This document shows, in pieces, positions 45,177 through 57,026 of a stretch of 64,000 nucleotides of DNA. The notes under the pieces were generated by a model that did not search any database, was not told where the DNA came from, and saw only the letters and a list, made by a program, of their open reading frames with translations. The stretch's first letter is position 1. The number at the start of each line of letters is the position of its first letter. The position numbers and the translations under genes were made by a program. Source of the stretch: Laetiporus sulphureus 93-53 (lineage: Eukaryota; Basidiomycota; Agaricomycetes; Polyporales; Laetiporaceae); assembly GCF_001632365.1 (NCBI RefSeq), contig NW_024468513.1, positions 435,639 to 499,638 on the forward strand, given 5' to 3'.

Positions 45177-45865
45177 GCTGACAAGCCCTGGAGGCTGGCG
45201 CGGGCGGTGGCAGTAGGCAGTAGGTCGACAAGAGAAAGGTCGCGAAGGCTATTGCTCAGAATTGTCAGGCGTGTGCTTGTCCCCTTCGGGTCGTCGCGCT
45301 CGGTTCAATTGTGCGTGAGAATAAGGGTCTCCGTCCCTGAACAAGACGCCCATAGCGGCGTTCGAGACCGTCGCACAGCAACGGAGATTGTGTGGTGGTG
45401 AACATGGGGTCGACGAACGGGGGGAGGAGAAGAGGGTACAACGGGGAGGGAGCAGGATAACGCTATGTTCTTACCCCTTCACGGGAAAACCTAACTGAGC
45501 CAATTAGACTCTCCGCCGTCGTCACCCGAACGGCCCCGTATATCATGATGCACGCTTGTGAAGGAGTAAGAGATCCGTTAATGTACATCGGAGGTACTAC
45601 CATAGATCGCTCGACTCTGATACACGCGTATGTAGCACGGACTTCATCCTTGGACAATTATTTCGCGAGGTCATCGAGAAATCGATGCTGGCGGAACAGT
45701 CCTTTTGAGACGTACTCGCGAATGAGGAATAAGCTGGCGGATGACTGCAAGCCATTCCATGATACCTCGGACTCAGAGGACGCCTGGCGGGTCAGCTCGG
45801 CTAGTTTCGTCTATCGTTGTCAAGAGCTATGAAATCAACATCAACGATTGTAGACCTGGGTCGGT
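45177..45865. other. intergenic region
   Basis: About 0.7 kb: promoter side of phosphatase copy B and 3' flank of the hypothetical gene to the right. No supported gene. Confidence 0.45.
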
Positions 45866-46817
45866 CTAGGACGCCATGCAGTTTGTTATGGTATCTCTGA
45901 ATCGAATACTTAGTCCATCGATGGCGGCATCTACCTTCACAGGTGGAAATGCGAGATCGACGCCGATGGTAAGAAGGAAATGGCCTGCAGGCTCTGCTAA
46001 ATGAACAGCGGCCGGGGAAAAGTACGAGTCGGATTCTAGGAAGCGTTCTCGGATGGCACATCCAGCCTTTTCGTAGACTCGTATGCTGTACGTTTTGAAA
46101 CCACGGACCGGGACTGTGAATGGAATGTTCAAGTCAGTGAAAACATATGCGCCTCGTCGCGGTAGGTTGAAAGGCCAGAATTATGAGACATTGCAGAACT
46201 TTCGCAGCGTAATCCCAAGACGCGTCTGCCTCTAAATAGTCGATTAAGCTTCCGGCCATCACGCGAGCCTGCCCTAAAGTGGTCCGTGCGCACTGCGAAT
46301 CTTCCTCATATGCCTTCGCGCCACAGTTTCGTTCTTCATTCTTGTGCTCGGGCACGTACTGTCGCCAGTGAGGTCCATACCGAGGCACAGTCTTTTGCTG
46401 ATTGCAAATTACACATCCGAACACGTCTGTTGGCTTCGGCCTCCAGCAATTTTTGGAAACCCTCCTCTTCCTGATGATAGCCTTGTGTTTGAGGGAACTG
46501 GGTGGATCGTAGAGTAGAATAAAGATGTGTATTTTGTAAGGATAGCAATATAATTGTGATGAATACATTGCAATTGTGTTCTGTTATGACTTTCCTGAGT
46601 GCAGCTGCATTGCAATACAGCTTGTAGCGCAAATGTCGTTGGATGGGCGCTGGTAGTTAGTACCAGAAATCGTACGTACTTGCGCCGAAACGTTTTCTGT
46701 TGCGCTGAATGCGCTGAATGGTGTCCGACTGTCCGGCCAAGGCTGTTTGTATTGTACCTTGTGTGCCAGAGCCTCATCAACCGCGGTCCGACACAATTTC
46801 CTACCCCCATCTGTCAC
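45866..46817 (-). CDS. unresolved hypothetical multi-exon gene
   Basis: Several minus-strand pieces look coding but I could not chain them in one frame. They are a possible start MTDGGRKLCRTAVDEALAHK with a good donor (CAAG|GTACAATAC), a Glu/Arg-rich helical exon (EEEGFQKLLEAEANRRVRM, about 46490-46340), a second helical exon (GSLIDYLEADASWDYAAKVL, about 46330-46190), and a terminal frame FNLPRRGAYVFTDLNIPFTV...SIRVYEKAGC ending at 45866. No family was recognised. The presumed start lies 76 bp from the KTI12 ATG on the other strand, which supports a real promoter there. Frame breaks between pieces could reflect unrecognised introns or decay. Confidence 0.4.
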
Positions 46818-46893
46818 GGTTTGAACATTTATACAGCCCTATCAACAATATCACTGGAGTATCGCAAATTAAAGGAAGTAAAGCAACCCGAGA

Positions 46894-48019
46894 ATGGCAC
46901 TCATCACGATCTCCGGCTACCCGTCTTCTGGAAAAACAAGAAGGGCCGAACAGATCAAAGCACATTTGCAGGCTCGTCTACAAGACCCAAACTACGCTGG
47001 ACCTAGGCTGAAGGTGTCCGTGCTCTCTGATGACGAGCTTAACATTGAGCGACATGTGTACAGCGGTATGTAGCCCCTTTCACGCGAGATGCGTAGTGCG
47101 GCTCACCCTGTACATAAAGACGGCAGAGCAGAGAAGCCTGCGCGTGCCGCTCTCTTCACGGCGATCCAGCGACAATTGAGACAGGATACAATTCTGATCG
47201 TGGATGCGATGAACTACATCAAGGGCTTCCGGTATCAAATGTATTGCGCAGCCCGCGAGGCGAAGCTCAGAGTGTGCACTGTAAGTCTACGTGACACAGA
47301 AGGGCGGAAGGTGCCGTCTGAACTGATTGGAGCGAAGTAGGTGTTCGTCGTGGCGACTCCGGAGTTGTGCAAAGAGTGGAATGCCGCCCGTGAAGATGGC
47401 CATGCTTATGCGCCGGAGATGTGAGCATACGTCCTTGGAGAAAGGACGGCCTTCACTGATATTTTATCAGTCTAGACAACTTGCTACTCCGATTTGAAGA
47501 GCCGTCGTCGATGGTGCGGTGGGACTCGCCCCTGATGACCGTGCCATGGACAGATGAGGACGTACCTGCCGACGAGATATGGAAAGTGATTACTGCAGGC
47601 ATAGTCAAGCCGCCGAACGCCGGCACCCAAGCTGTGCGTACTGCCCTTTTCCCATCACAATGGTAGTTCACAGCAGATACATCACTATCATCCAGGTTCC
47701 CAAGGCTCCAACCGACGCGCTGCGAACGCTGGAGAGCACAGCCGCCGCGATGGTTGCCGCGATCATGGCAGAGCAGGCTGCGCTGCAAGGCGCCGGCGGG
47801 CCCGTCACACTTTCCCTCGGTGCGTCGCTGAGGCCTCGTCTGATCCTCCCTGCCCGCAATATCACGCTCTCAGAGCTGCAACGGCTCAAACGGCAGTTCG
47901 TGACTGTCCATAAGAAAGTGATCACGCTCGGGACTACGGAAAAGGGTACCATGGACTGGAGCGAGGACAGTGTTGCGGACAGGTTTGCTGCCTATATCGA
48001 GGCTAACCTCACTTCGTGA
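46894..48019 (+). CDS. KTI12: KTI12, Elongator-associated P-loop protein
   Basis: Five exons (46894-47065, 47120-47280, 47341-47420, 47471-47633, 47696-48019), 299 residues, close to the yeast length. N-terminal P-loop ISGYPSSGKTRRAE, then SVLSDDELNI, ILIVDAMNYIKGFRYQMYC (Walker B/DxMNYIKG block typical of KTI12/PSTK), CTVFVVATPELCKEWN, and C-terminal LDNLLLRFEEP, RWDSPLMTV and LKRQFVTVHKK. Known: Kti12 is an ATPase that binds tRNA and the Elongator complex and is needed for wobble-uridine modification. The start ATG follows an AT-rich promoter with TTTATAC near 46830. Its gene converges with the O-fucosyltransferase-like gene. Confidence 0.95.
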
Positions 48020-48336
48020 CCGTGCCCCCGTGGCACTCTGATGATGCGGTCTATCGTAAATCATGGACCATGGCTTTCTAATAATCGCTATTTGGATACA
48101 TATAGAGTGTACATGAGCTTTATCATGACGGGTAACGTGAGCTCCTAAACTCTCCTCTTGAGATAGCAAAACCTCAGGATGGCAGAAATACATATACAAG
48201 CATGAAGCGATTACTCATGAATTTATCGTAGCCAGTCTTCGCGTGTTCTCCGACATACAGCATCGCACGAATTGCCACAAGCACCGACATTGACTGAAGC
48301 AACAGACCTTTGCGCAATGCCAGTAAACACTCGGTC
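48020..48336. other. convergent 3' flanks
   Basis: 317 bp between KTI12 (+) and the glycosyltransferase-like gene (-). AT-rich with no gene seen. Confidence 0.5.
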
Positions 48337-50112
48337 TCACCAAAGTCTACATGACTCTGGGGAAAAGCCGTTTGCCATTCGTAGCATGTTGACTTGCCCA
48401 GACAGGGAGGAGAACTGTGTATAGTTTCTTCAGACGTTGGAACACAATTACAAAAATAGCTCCCGTACCGGATTGCCGATGAAAACTTGCGCTCTTTGGC
48501 CGATCAGCATGTCAATGGCCTGTTTCACATACCCCTGTTCCTGATTGAGTAACAGGTCTCTGCTGCTGGCTATATCCGCCCATCCCCATGACCGCCGCAA
48601 TGCCGCCTTGAGGTCATATATCCAGTCGGGTGGCGCGTTGGTCATGATGTAAATGTTCTGCAGGCCTTGGCCTGCCTCGCTATTCCTTATCTCTTCGATT
48701 CTTCTCACGATCTCATCAATTTCGGGGTAACACCGGGCGCGGTACATCTCAGTCCTCGCGGGGGCAGGGGTGTTCGGCGGGAAGTCTTGCTGGTCTGGCA
48801 TGGACGGGAACGCGTTATACGCGACGTAGTTCGCTTCCCATTGTGCGAGGCGCTTGCAATGCCGTACGAAGTCTCCGCGCCGGACATGGATGGCCAGCAG
48901 CCCAGGGATACGGGCATACCGTTCTGCGCTCTTGACCGTAAGAGGGACAGAGGAGAGATACGGCTGCAAGGGAGATGATGGAGAGATGGTTTCCCGGTTC
49001 ATGTCGAAGGCCAGCTCTATGAGGGGCGACCACGCGAACTCGGTGAGGATGGGTGAATGAGAGAAAGGCGGCCATTCATCGAGGAGACGTTTAGCATCCT
49101 GCAATATCCTATCGTCAAATCAGCCGCGGACAAACATGATGAGCCCACTACAACTCACCATATATCAAAGATCGACCACGAGTCTCTCGGGACTTCGACG
49201 CAGCGGTCTTCAGTCGTGCGGAGCTTTTCGAGCCACTTCTCGACCTTCATGCCAGCGGTAGTGGGACTGCCGTCCACGCTTGTGACAACATCGTCGTCCT
49301 TGATCACGGTAGCATGTGGGCAAACCTCATCCCAAAATTCCTTGGTGACTGCCAGCGGTGCGTCGGGTGCGGCCAGCATCGGTGCACCGACAGTCGGTCC
49401 TGCATTGCTCATGAGCATTGCGAGAAGCTATAGTGGGGTATTCAGGACAATTACCGCCGAGTAATGCCGTAAGAGGGATCCGCGCTGGGATGGGCCTCAA
49501 GTTGTACAGCGCAAAATCGGGGCCGCCTTCAGTCCATGTGTAGTTGGTGAAGACGAACCTGGGCTAAGGTGAGTGACACTTCATTTGACGAGCAAGCTGG
49601 AGTTCTACAAACGATCTATTGGCGCGGTAGGCCAAATATGAGTTCAGTAGCAATTCTTGCATGACATTTCCCCAGCCGTTCCCTTCATGAGAGGTGAATA
49701 TCAACCGAAACCATCCATATCGGTCGGGCGACTTACCACGGATGTAGTTTGAGATCCAGAGGTATTTGGTGCCCTGTACGTCGGCCTGACTCAGGTTATG
49801 CTGGGGCATTTGCAACTCATGCTGATGATATCTCGAGTACAGCGGCGGAAGCTTGGACTCTTTGGTCATGATGCGCAAGATTGGCGTCGGGATGTGAAGA
49901 TAACCAGTCAAGAGCAGCAACAGCCACAGCCCGACAGCAGTCATCAAGAGAGTCACAGCGATCACAAAGACATGTAAATGCCGTCTTTTGGGATATGTAT
50001 GTCGCCGTCCGGCATGACTTGGGCACGGACTGACAGCTGGAGATAAAGGCTCATATTGAACAGGATTTTGTGCTTTCCAGGGGTGCAGAACTATCCAGAA
50101 TAGCCAGTGCAT
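48337..50112 (-). CDS. O-fucosyltransferase-like type II membrane glycosyltransferase
   Basis: Multi-exon minus-strand gene from ATG 50112 (MHWLFWIVLHPW) to TGA 48337-48339. A single membrane anchor near residues 48-70 (VFVIAVTLLMTAVGLWLLLLL) is followed by a lumenal catalytic part: FTSHEGNGWGNVMQELLLNSYLAYR, FVFTNYTW, IPARIPLTALLGG, and then the O-FucT signature LLAIHVRRGDFVRHC and IYIMTNAPPDWIYDL. The frame open to 48448 is not the true end: a donor after FIGNP and an acceptor at TATACACAG add FSSLSGQVNMLRMANGFSPES, the expected family C-terminus. Known: HxRRGDF-type enzymes use GDP-fucose in the secretory pathway; the acceptor of this expanded mushroom family is not known to me. No key residue appears missing. 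Confidence 0.85.
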
Positions 50113-53100
50113 GTTGAGTTCGGTGAAAGAAGAGGGAAGTCAGACATGACCCAAGACTTGCCTTTTTAAAGGGCCGCTCGCTGACGCCGAGGGGGACATA
50201 GATCGCCATATCTTCTCCATTGTCGAGTATATGTGACCGCCTTTACTGCGGTCTGAATTGTATTCGGATGGAACACGCCACTCACTTGCGTCTCACGGTG
50301 TCGAGGTTGCGTTCGGTTGTCGTGCGGGCAGCAGCGTCAGGCAATAAAAAGCCGAGTGGGTACGTTGTGCCTAACCGGTCGCCAGGATGCTGCACAAGCA
50401 TGCCGGAATCGGTTGCCGACGAACGGCCGTGAGAGCGAGGTATTCATGTCACCAACAGAAATACTTTCGCCAAGGACAGATCGTGGCAGCGAACGTGCAC
50501 GGGTTCTCGCCTTCTAGGGGCGCCTGTTGAGAGCACAGGCTGCAGTCGACCTGTGCAAACGACGGCCGATGTATTGCTATATCAATTTCTTGGCGGCCCA
50601 GGGCTCTGCGCAGCTGTATGTGCCAACAGAGAATCCAGCGCAGGACGAGAGAGACGTTGAAGCGGCAATCCGCCGTCCACAGCAAAGAATTGACTATTTT
50701 TCGTCACAGGAAATGCATTGTAGCTGAATCGGAAATTCAAGCCTTTCCTACTAAGGTGTTGTCTTTGGAAGACGGCAATGAGAAAGGTATGTTTCACGTC
50801 TTCCTCTTCATTGATTGGCTCCATGGTGAGATTCAGCAATTGAATGAAGATATCACAAATATCTAGATTTCCGATACCTTTTTACCATGGGAAAATGGTG
50901 CTTTCTTTGCAGTGGTCATTTATGCGTGCAGTCACGTGAATCAAAGCTCTTTTTGAGAACTTGTCGGACCATCACGAAGAGATGAGCGATGCACGGCTTC
51001 AAGGTAATCCCGAAGTTCGAACTATAAATAACGATCAGCGGAGCGGGATGGCAAGAAGCTGAGGTTCGATACCTTCCTGTTCACTGAGCTTTATACAATA
51101 AGAGATATTTTAACCTGAGTTTATCTCGACATGGAGCACGGACGACTTGGACGTTACAGGAAGCGCTTGGCCGCCAGTCGGCGGGGAGGTTCAGACAGCG
51201 ATCGGATTAACTTGAATTTCTGATCTTCCGTCGTCGCGGCCAACAGGCTCCGGGCCGCCGAGTTTGCTCTGTAGAGGGAGGCTGCGCAATCAAATTGGTT
51301 CCGCAATGTTATTTTTTTTTATAAAAATGGCTGTGATTCACATCCGGTACCGGATGCAGAGCCCATTTTGCTCACGACAACTAGCAAAAACTTCTATGCC
51401 AAACGGGTTCTTGCTCTCAGCTTGACTAATTCTTTGTAAAAACGAGCATGGTTTTGACGAGAAAACTCTTGTTAAGTCTTGGAGCATTTTGGACAACCCT
51501 ATGGTTCATCTTGTGTGGAAGATTAAACTTTACTTATTCCAAAAATGTGCTGTGCACCCTGCGTCACAGCTTAACATCATCTCTCCGGTATTCTGGCGTT
51601 TAGAAGTGTCGACATTCGGGCCAGTGTCACCACCACAGTGCATTTGCAGCGGCCCAAAAAAACCGCACTGTGACAATCCACAGGGCCGTTCTCGCGAGGT
51701 AAATCTGTGTGCTCGCCAAGTGGTCGGCTAAATCACTTCGTCATCGTTCGCGTGACAGGCCTGATGCACACCGTCTCAATGCGTTCACCGTTCAGGGCGT
51801 AGTCGGGAACCTGTTTCTCATGCTGAAAAAAAAGACCTTCGCCCGGTGTCCCTCAATACTTTTTTTATCTTCCCGCTAATCCCCCGAGCATATTCATGTC
51901 GACCGCGAAAAAATTAAGAAGCTGCGTTCCTTAGTCCGCCCGCGGAGAAAGAAGACAGATGTGGTGTCTCTTCAGCGGAGCTTTACAAAGCGAGGCACGC
52001 TATGAGTAGCGCATGTGGTATGCTCATGGACCTCGTAGTGGAGTCGCGCCATCGCTTGCTTGAAGTGTGACTACACAATATATCTCCAGGGCTCTGCATA
52101 TCGCTGCGGGAGGGAGTATTGTGGACACCCTGGCAGATGCTGACCCAAACGAACGCCAACCACATTCAGCAAATAGCTCAGAGAACAAGTGTCGCGGAAC
52201 GTAAATTGGTATGACTCAATTTTTCGCGCGAGAATGAGGTTTTATGTTGAACCTCGTTCTCTATGCTGAATTCAGGTTTTCAGACACATTCAATCGTGCG
52301 ACGTTAGGCGATGGTCGGGCTTAGAACCCGCCGTGTACGCCGGCATGTATCGTCTTCATGATTCTGCTGCCTATTCACACTTCCCTCACGTTCAATTACG
52401 GCAATACTACACACTGCTTGAGAGTGAGTGGATGCAGGCTCTATTTTTGACATCGGAGGTGGCTTTAGTACGTATATATTTGCAAAATGCTAATCCAACT
52501 CATTTTACCTTCATCATCCAGGATACTTGATTCTCAGATCAGTGAAGAGATGTTTGGATCTCCGCCTTGTCTTGCAGGACACGCTGTCCGTAACTATGGA
52601 GGCCCAAGCGCCACGGCGACAGCGGCGTTCAGTGATTGATGCTGTCAAGACTGGGCGCATCAAGGTCATGATGGCATACGACTTCATCGCCGAACAGCCG
52701 ATCTTGCCAAAGCGCCGATGTCTCCTTGGTCTGTTGATAGTCACCACACGCCTTGGAGATCAGTTTTTTCTGAAACCTTTTGGGCATCGCCACCGTGGTA
52801 GATGTTGGAGGGAGTATCTGTAGACTCAATTTAATAGCGGATCTAATTGTCTTGGACAACTTCTGAAAGGCAACGGGACTCTTGGACTGGCGAAACAATC
52901 CGCTGCATTAGACTTCGTGTCGCAGGACCGGCTACCCATGATACAGGAAGGTCAGGAAATATGGAAGCGCGAAGTACTCGACACCGTCGAAACCGGACGA
53001 TGGATCACAAATTTCTCGCTAAGCGGCCTGTCCGGAATGTCGACGTCTCTTTCCTGTTCAATGTGATTCCAACCTTGGCGGATGTCGAACTTCAGTCCAA

Positions 53101-53285
53101 CTCATGACGAACGACACAATATCGCTGTCAAATTATTTGTCATCATACATTCGCAGCAAAAGAACATAATACATGGAATGGAAGATAGTCAACAGATAAC
53201 AATAGGCGGAGTTGTACTTATAAGCAGCAATGATACAGCCGAAAAAATCGATCAGGAACATCTCATTTCCACGTGCACACGTTGC
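50113..53285. other. 3.2-kb gene-poor region
   Basis: The first 100-200 bp are the promoter of the glycosyltransferase-like gene. The rest is AT-richer and stop-rich with A/T runs (51310-51330, 51820-51870). Around 52330-53060 there are fragments with coding-like character and one textbook intron shape (52469-52522: GTACGT, GCTAAT branch, CATCCAG), but no frame continues across it, so this looks like a decayed gene or chance. Confidence 0.45.
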
Positions 53286-54660
53286 TTAGTTGTTCTGCGT
53301 ATCATTGAGGAGCCGGAGGATATTGATGACTGCAAACGAGGAGAACTTTAAGTTGCGAGTTACAACAGATGTATTACAATGATGCTTACAGAGGTTGATA
53401 AAACTGAGTGCATGGAAGGAAGCGTCAGCAATTGGTGATATATGAAAGGCAAAGATCTCTCACTCGAGGTAGAGACTGATCGCAGCCAGGATGTATTCGT
53501 CGGGAGACAGCCGCTTAGTGATGACGTACGTGTCATAGACGACATAGCCGCTGAAGATGAGGCAACCGCCCGCAGCAAAGACGATGTCCATCGTCCGACT
53601 GAACGGCACGAAGATGCCGACGAGACCAGTCATCACTACATGCACATGCAAATTGAGTATCAATAATGATGGGAAAGGAAGCACCCAAGCGTACTGAGGG
53701 CAATCAGACCGCCGAACAACCAGGCACCCATTCCGGAGAAGTCATACTAGACAGCTCTTTGTCAACGACATGACCTGAGACCAATAATCGGGGGGAACTA
53801 CCTTGGATTGTAAAGTGAAGAGCGTCAAACCGAGGAACACACCCAAGGTGATGAGCCTAAAAGCACGAATCGAATGAGTCATGCGCAGTATAGCGGACCT
53901 GCCCGTCTTGGTACTCACAGCGCCTGCAGAACAATCAGGTTGTCGAAGAACGCAGTGGTGACGCCAAGCGTGAACGCTTCAAAAAGAGTGAACGTGGAGA
54001 GAAGAATAAAGTTTGCTGGGTGGCTGTGACGCTTCCAGAAGAGCAGACCGAGATTGATGAGGGTGCCGAAAAGAGGTACATAGAACGACCACAGACTGAA
54101 CGAATCTGAATTAGAACACAAGTAGATCCCACGGGAACAGTGGTAACACTTACTGAGTTGTGACCCAGAAGATGGTACTGGGTGAATGCGAGATGATGCC
54201 CGCTACAACGCAAGTGGCCAACTAGGAGCGCCACAGCTTAGTCTCATAATGACATAGACACAAATTTACAAGCACACTCACGATCTGACAGACTGTAAAT
54301 GCACCATCAGTTCCTTTCAAAGAAGCCGTTAGGAGATGCCACTCACACAGGATAGTGTACACCTTTCGGACGAATGCATTCCGAATCTCCAATACGCTCT
54401 CGGACACCGTGGTCCCATACTATGATGTTCTTCAATGAGCAAGAGTTGGGCTAAAATGGAAGCGTGCGCACCTTGAAATCGTCAGGGACGTCCCCGAATG
54501 CAGGTTGGTCATAAATACCGCCCGCGAGACCTGTACTGGGGCCTGCAGGGCTTCCCAAGAGGGGCTGCGCAGCCTCATCTGCTGGCGATATACTGGAGTG
54601 CTTGCTCGCTGGAGAGCCCCGGTAGGGGGGAGGTGAAGTAGTATACTCGGCGGTGCTCAT
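53286..54660 (-). CDS. BAX inhibitor-1 family (TMBIM/LFG) membrane protein
   Basis: Multi-exon minus-strand gene from ATG 54660 (MSTAEYTTSPPPYRG) to TAA 53286-53288. The cytosolic N-terminus is Pro/Ser-rich (residues 1-60). Then come VLEIRNAFVRKVYTIL, SHSPSTIFWVTT, WSFYVPLFGTLINLGLLFW, TLFEAFTLGVTTAFF, LITLGVFLGLTLFTLQSKYDFSGMGAWLFGGL, the FAAGGCLIFSGYVVYDTYVI signature, the DEYILAAISLYLDFINL block, and a C-terminal INILRLLNDTQNN. These are the seven spans and the C-terminal Asp-rich pore region of the BI-1/LFG family, ER or vacuolar membrane proteins that leak Ca2+ and temper ER stress and cell death. Exon 3 is an 11-nt microexon (54282-54292). The gene is divergent from the MFS gene with a 256-bp spacer. 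Confidence 0.94.
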
Positions 54661-54916
54661 GACGGTCGGTAGTCAAGAGGGGATAAACGGATGCGGGCAA
54701 AAGGCAATGCAAGTGGCGGGCGCCTGTCAAGGAGCTAGGCGCGGATGTCATAGTTGTGCACGTGATGCGGTGGCCGTTATACGGGGCCGCGGGACTGATC
54801 TGGCATGGTACTGAGCGTGCTCGGTGGCGTGGATGGCGAACTTGCATCTACTGCCACAATGCGATATATAAGCCTCGGGTCCGTGCGAACACGCGTTACC
54901 AAGCTCGCTGCTCACC
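54661..54916. promoter_or_regulatory. bidirectional promoter BI-1/MFS with TATA box
   Basis: 256 bp between divergent start codons. A clear TATATAAG lies at about 54865-54872 on the + strand, about 45 bp before the MFS ATG, giving directionality towards the transporter. Confidence 0.6.
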
Positions 54917-56825
54917 ATGTCTGACCAGGAGCCTCGAGTTCTCGCTCAGGACAATACCACCATGGATTCTGAGTCCACTTCTCTCCTTGAAAGTGCCCGA
55001 AAGGCGACGCGTCCGAGCCCTCTACCCAAATTGCAGCTCGCCGTGGTGTACGCAGTCAAGTTGATGATACCGCTGGCAACAACCCAGTCTATGCCGTACA
55101 TCAATCTCCTCGTCGCGGAACTCGTTGGGTCGGATGATGCAGACACAGGATACTACAGCGGGCTAGTGGTTTGTGATTTCATTACTCACCCGAGACCATC
55201 GAGAACGATTGTAAAATACGCAGGGATCCGCCGGGTCAATAGCTCACATCCTGACCATATACGCCTGGGGGCGTCTGTCCGGTAAGTTGTCGACTCGTGC
55301 TTTCAGTAAGAATACCGCCGCTCATAAATCCGGAAGACAGGTATGGAAGAAAGCCGATCATCATTTCCGGGACCGCCTTGACTGCGGTCTGTACGCTTTT
55401 ATTTGGCCTCTCTCGGTCATTCTCCTCGGTTCTTGTAACAAAGTTCCTAAGTTCGTCCTGTACCGTTCCTGCCAGTCAGCTCATCGTCTCATTATTGTCC
55501 ACACTAGTTGGAGGATTTTCTGCGACCACTAGCGCCATACACTCCGTCGTTGGCGAGCTCACAGACTCTACAAACCAGGCAACTGCATTTCCTCTCTATG
55601 ATATTGTCTCTGCAGTCGGCTTCGCACTCGGGTGCGTGAATGTCCGGGCCAGCAACTTACGATACGCTAACATTATCCAGTCCTCTGATCGGGGGGACAT
55701 TTGCCAACCCCGCTACCGAGTATCCGGGATGGTTCGATACACCATTCTGGAGAAACTACCCGTACTTTCTCCCTTGCCTAATTACAACATTATTGGCGTT
55801 AGTCGCCCTATTTTTGGCTATTTTTGTCTTAGAAGAGGTACGCAAGACTTCCCGCTCTATTCGCTCACTCTAAAGGTAGCGTGTATGCGTTGCAGACCCT
55901 TCCGGGAAGAATTGCGCTACTCAAGGATCTAGATGAAGACTCTGCGCTCATAGAGTCCTCGGAAAGTACGATCGACGAGGCCGAAATTATGGATTCTCCT
56001 TCCAAGCCACTCGGCGTCAAGGTCCTCCTGTCCACGCCCGTCATTTTAATGGTCTGCGCGTCCAGCGGCGCACTGGCCTTCGTCGCAAGCTGCTTTAACA
56101 CCGTCTTTGTCCTCCAATCCTACACCTCCGTCGAGAACGGCGGCCTTGGGCTGAAGGTGTGCAGCTGTGCTTACAATACAATATCTGGACTCGCGCTCAG
56201 TTACTTCTTCCTTCCAGCCGGCCCAGATAGGCCAAGCGCTAACGATCATGGGCACCGTCTCAATATTTCTCAAGCTATCACTGCCTCCGCTCTTGCGGCG
56301 CTTCGGCACGCTGACGATGTTCCGTTTCTGCATGCGCTCGTGGCCGGTGACGTTCGCATCCATGTCGCTGCTTTCGCTGATCGCACAGCGAGCAGTCCAG
56401 CCGGAGGGACGTGCGGTGGAATGGGTGGCCGTCAGCTTCGTGCTGTTCCTCTCGCGCATCGGCACCATGGCATTTTCGTAAGTAAGTCACATTGAAAGCG
56501 GAGATGCAGATTCGACCAGCTTTTGCGCAGAATCATCATGCTTCTCACGAAGGACCACACGCCCGGTACCTCGTCGCTCGGGACGTCCAACGGACTGGCA
56601 GAGTTTGCTCAGTCACTGGCGGCGGTCTTCTCCCCGACGATCGTCAGGTAGGAGCTCCCTCATTTTCGCGTCAACAACGCCTCTTACGAACGTCGTAGTT
56701 CGTTGTTCGCCTTCTCGGTGTCCAAGCACGTGCTCGACGGTCACCTCTGGGTAATCATCATGGTCGTCCTTGCGGTCTTCAGCGGAACGTTCGCAGATCG
56801 GCTGAAGAAGTTCCGCGATGACTGA
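54917..56825 (+). CDS. major facilitator superfamily transporter (DHA-like)
   Basis: About nine exons, all joinable in phase, ending at TGA 56823-56825. Seen: an N-terminal acidic tail, a first span LAVVYAVKLMIPLATTQSMPYIN, DADTGYYSGLVGSAGSIAHI, the A-motif-like loop GRLSDRYGRKPIIISG, FLIGGFSATTSAIHSVVGELTDSTNQ, PLIGGTFANP, a central loop with LPGRIALL and acidic stretches, VLLSTPVILMVCASSG, and C-terminal spans to FSGTFADRLKKFRDD. G-x3-D-RxGRK and the GELTD motif place it with fungal ZRT-type/DHA MFS proteins that share a TGYYSG signature. The substrate cannot be assigned. Splice sites are intact. Initiation at 54917 is supported by the TATA box about 45 bp upstream. Confidence 0.9.
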
Positions 56826-57026
56826 GCTCTGGCCTCCACATCAGTCCGCTACTGTCCTCACGATTCAACATATATGCTGTCCCGCGTTCTGTCTAGACTC
56901 ATGTTACTGTGTATTTTCGTACTAAGCGAGGGAGAATGTTTGTAATGATACATGTCGTCGGTATTGCCAGCGTTTGCGGATTTTATATGTACTAGAATAC
57001 TTTTGATAGAAATGTGGTATGTATGG

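Noticed and set aside
51055..51080. GGTTCGATACC resembling a tRNA B box
   Set aside because: The flanking T-stem does not pair well and no acceptor stem or A box at the right distance could be found.
50113..53285. Transposable element in the gene-poor region
   Set aside because: No reverse transcriptase, integrase or transposase motif and no terminal repeats could be seen on either strand.
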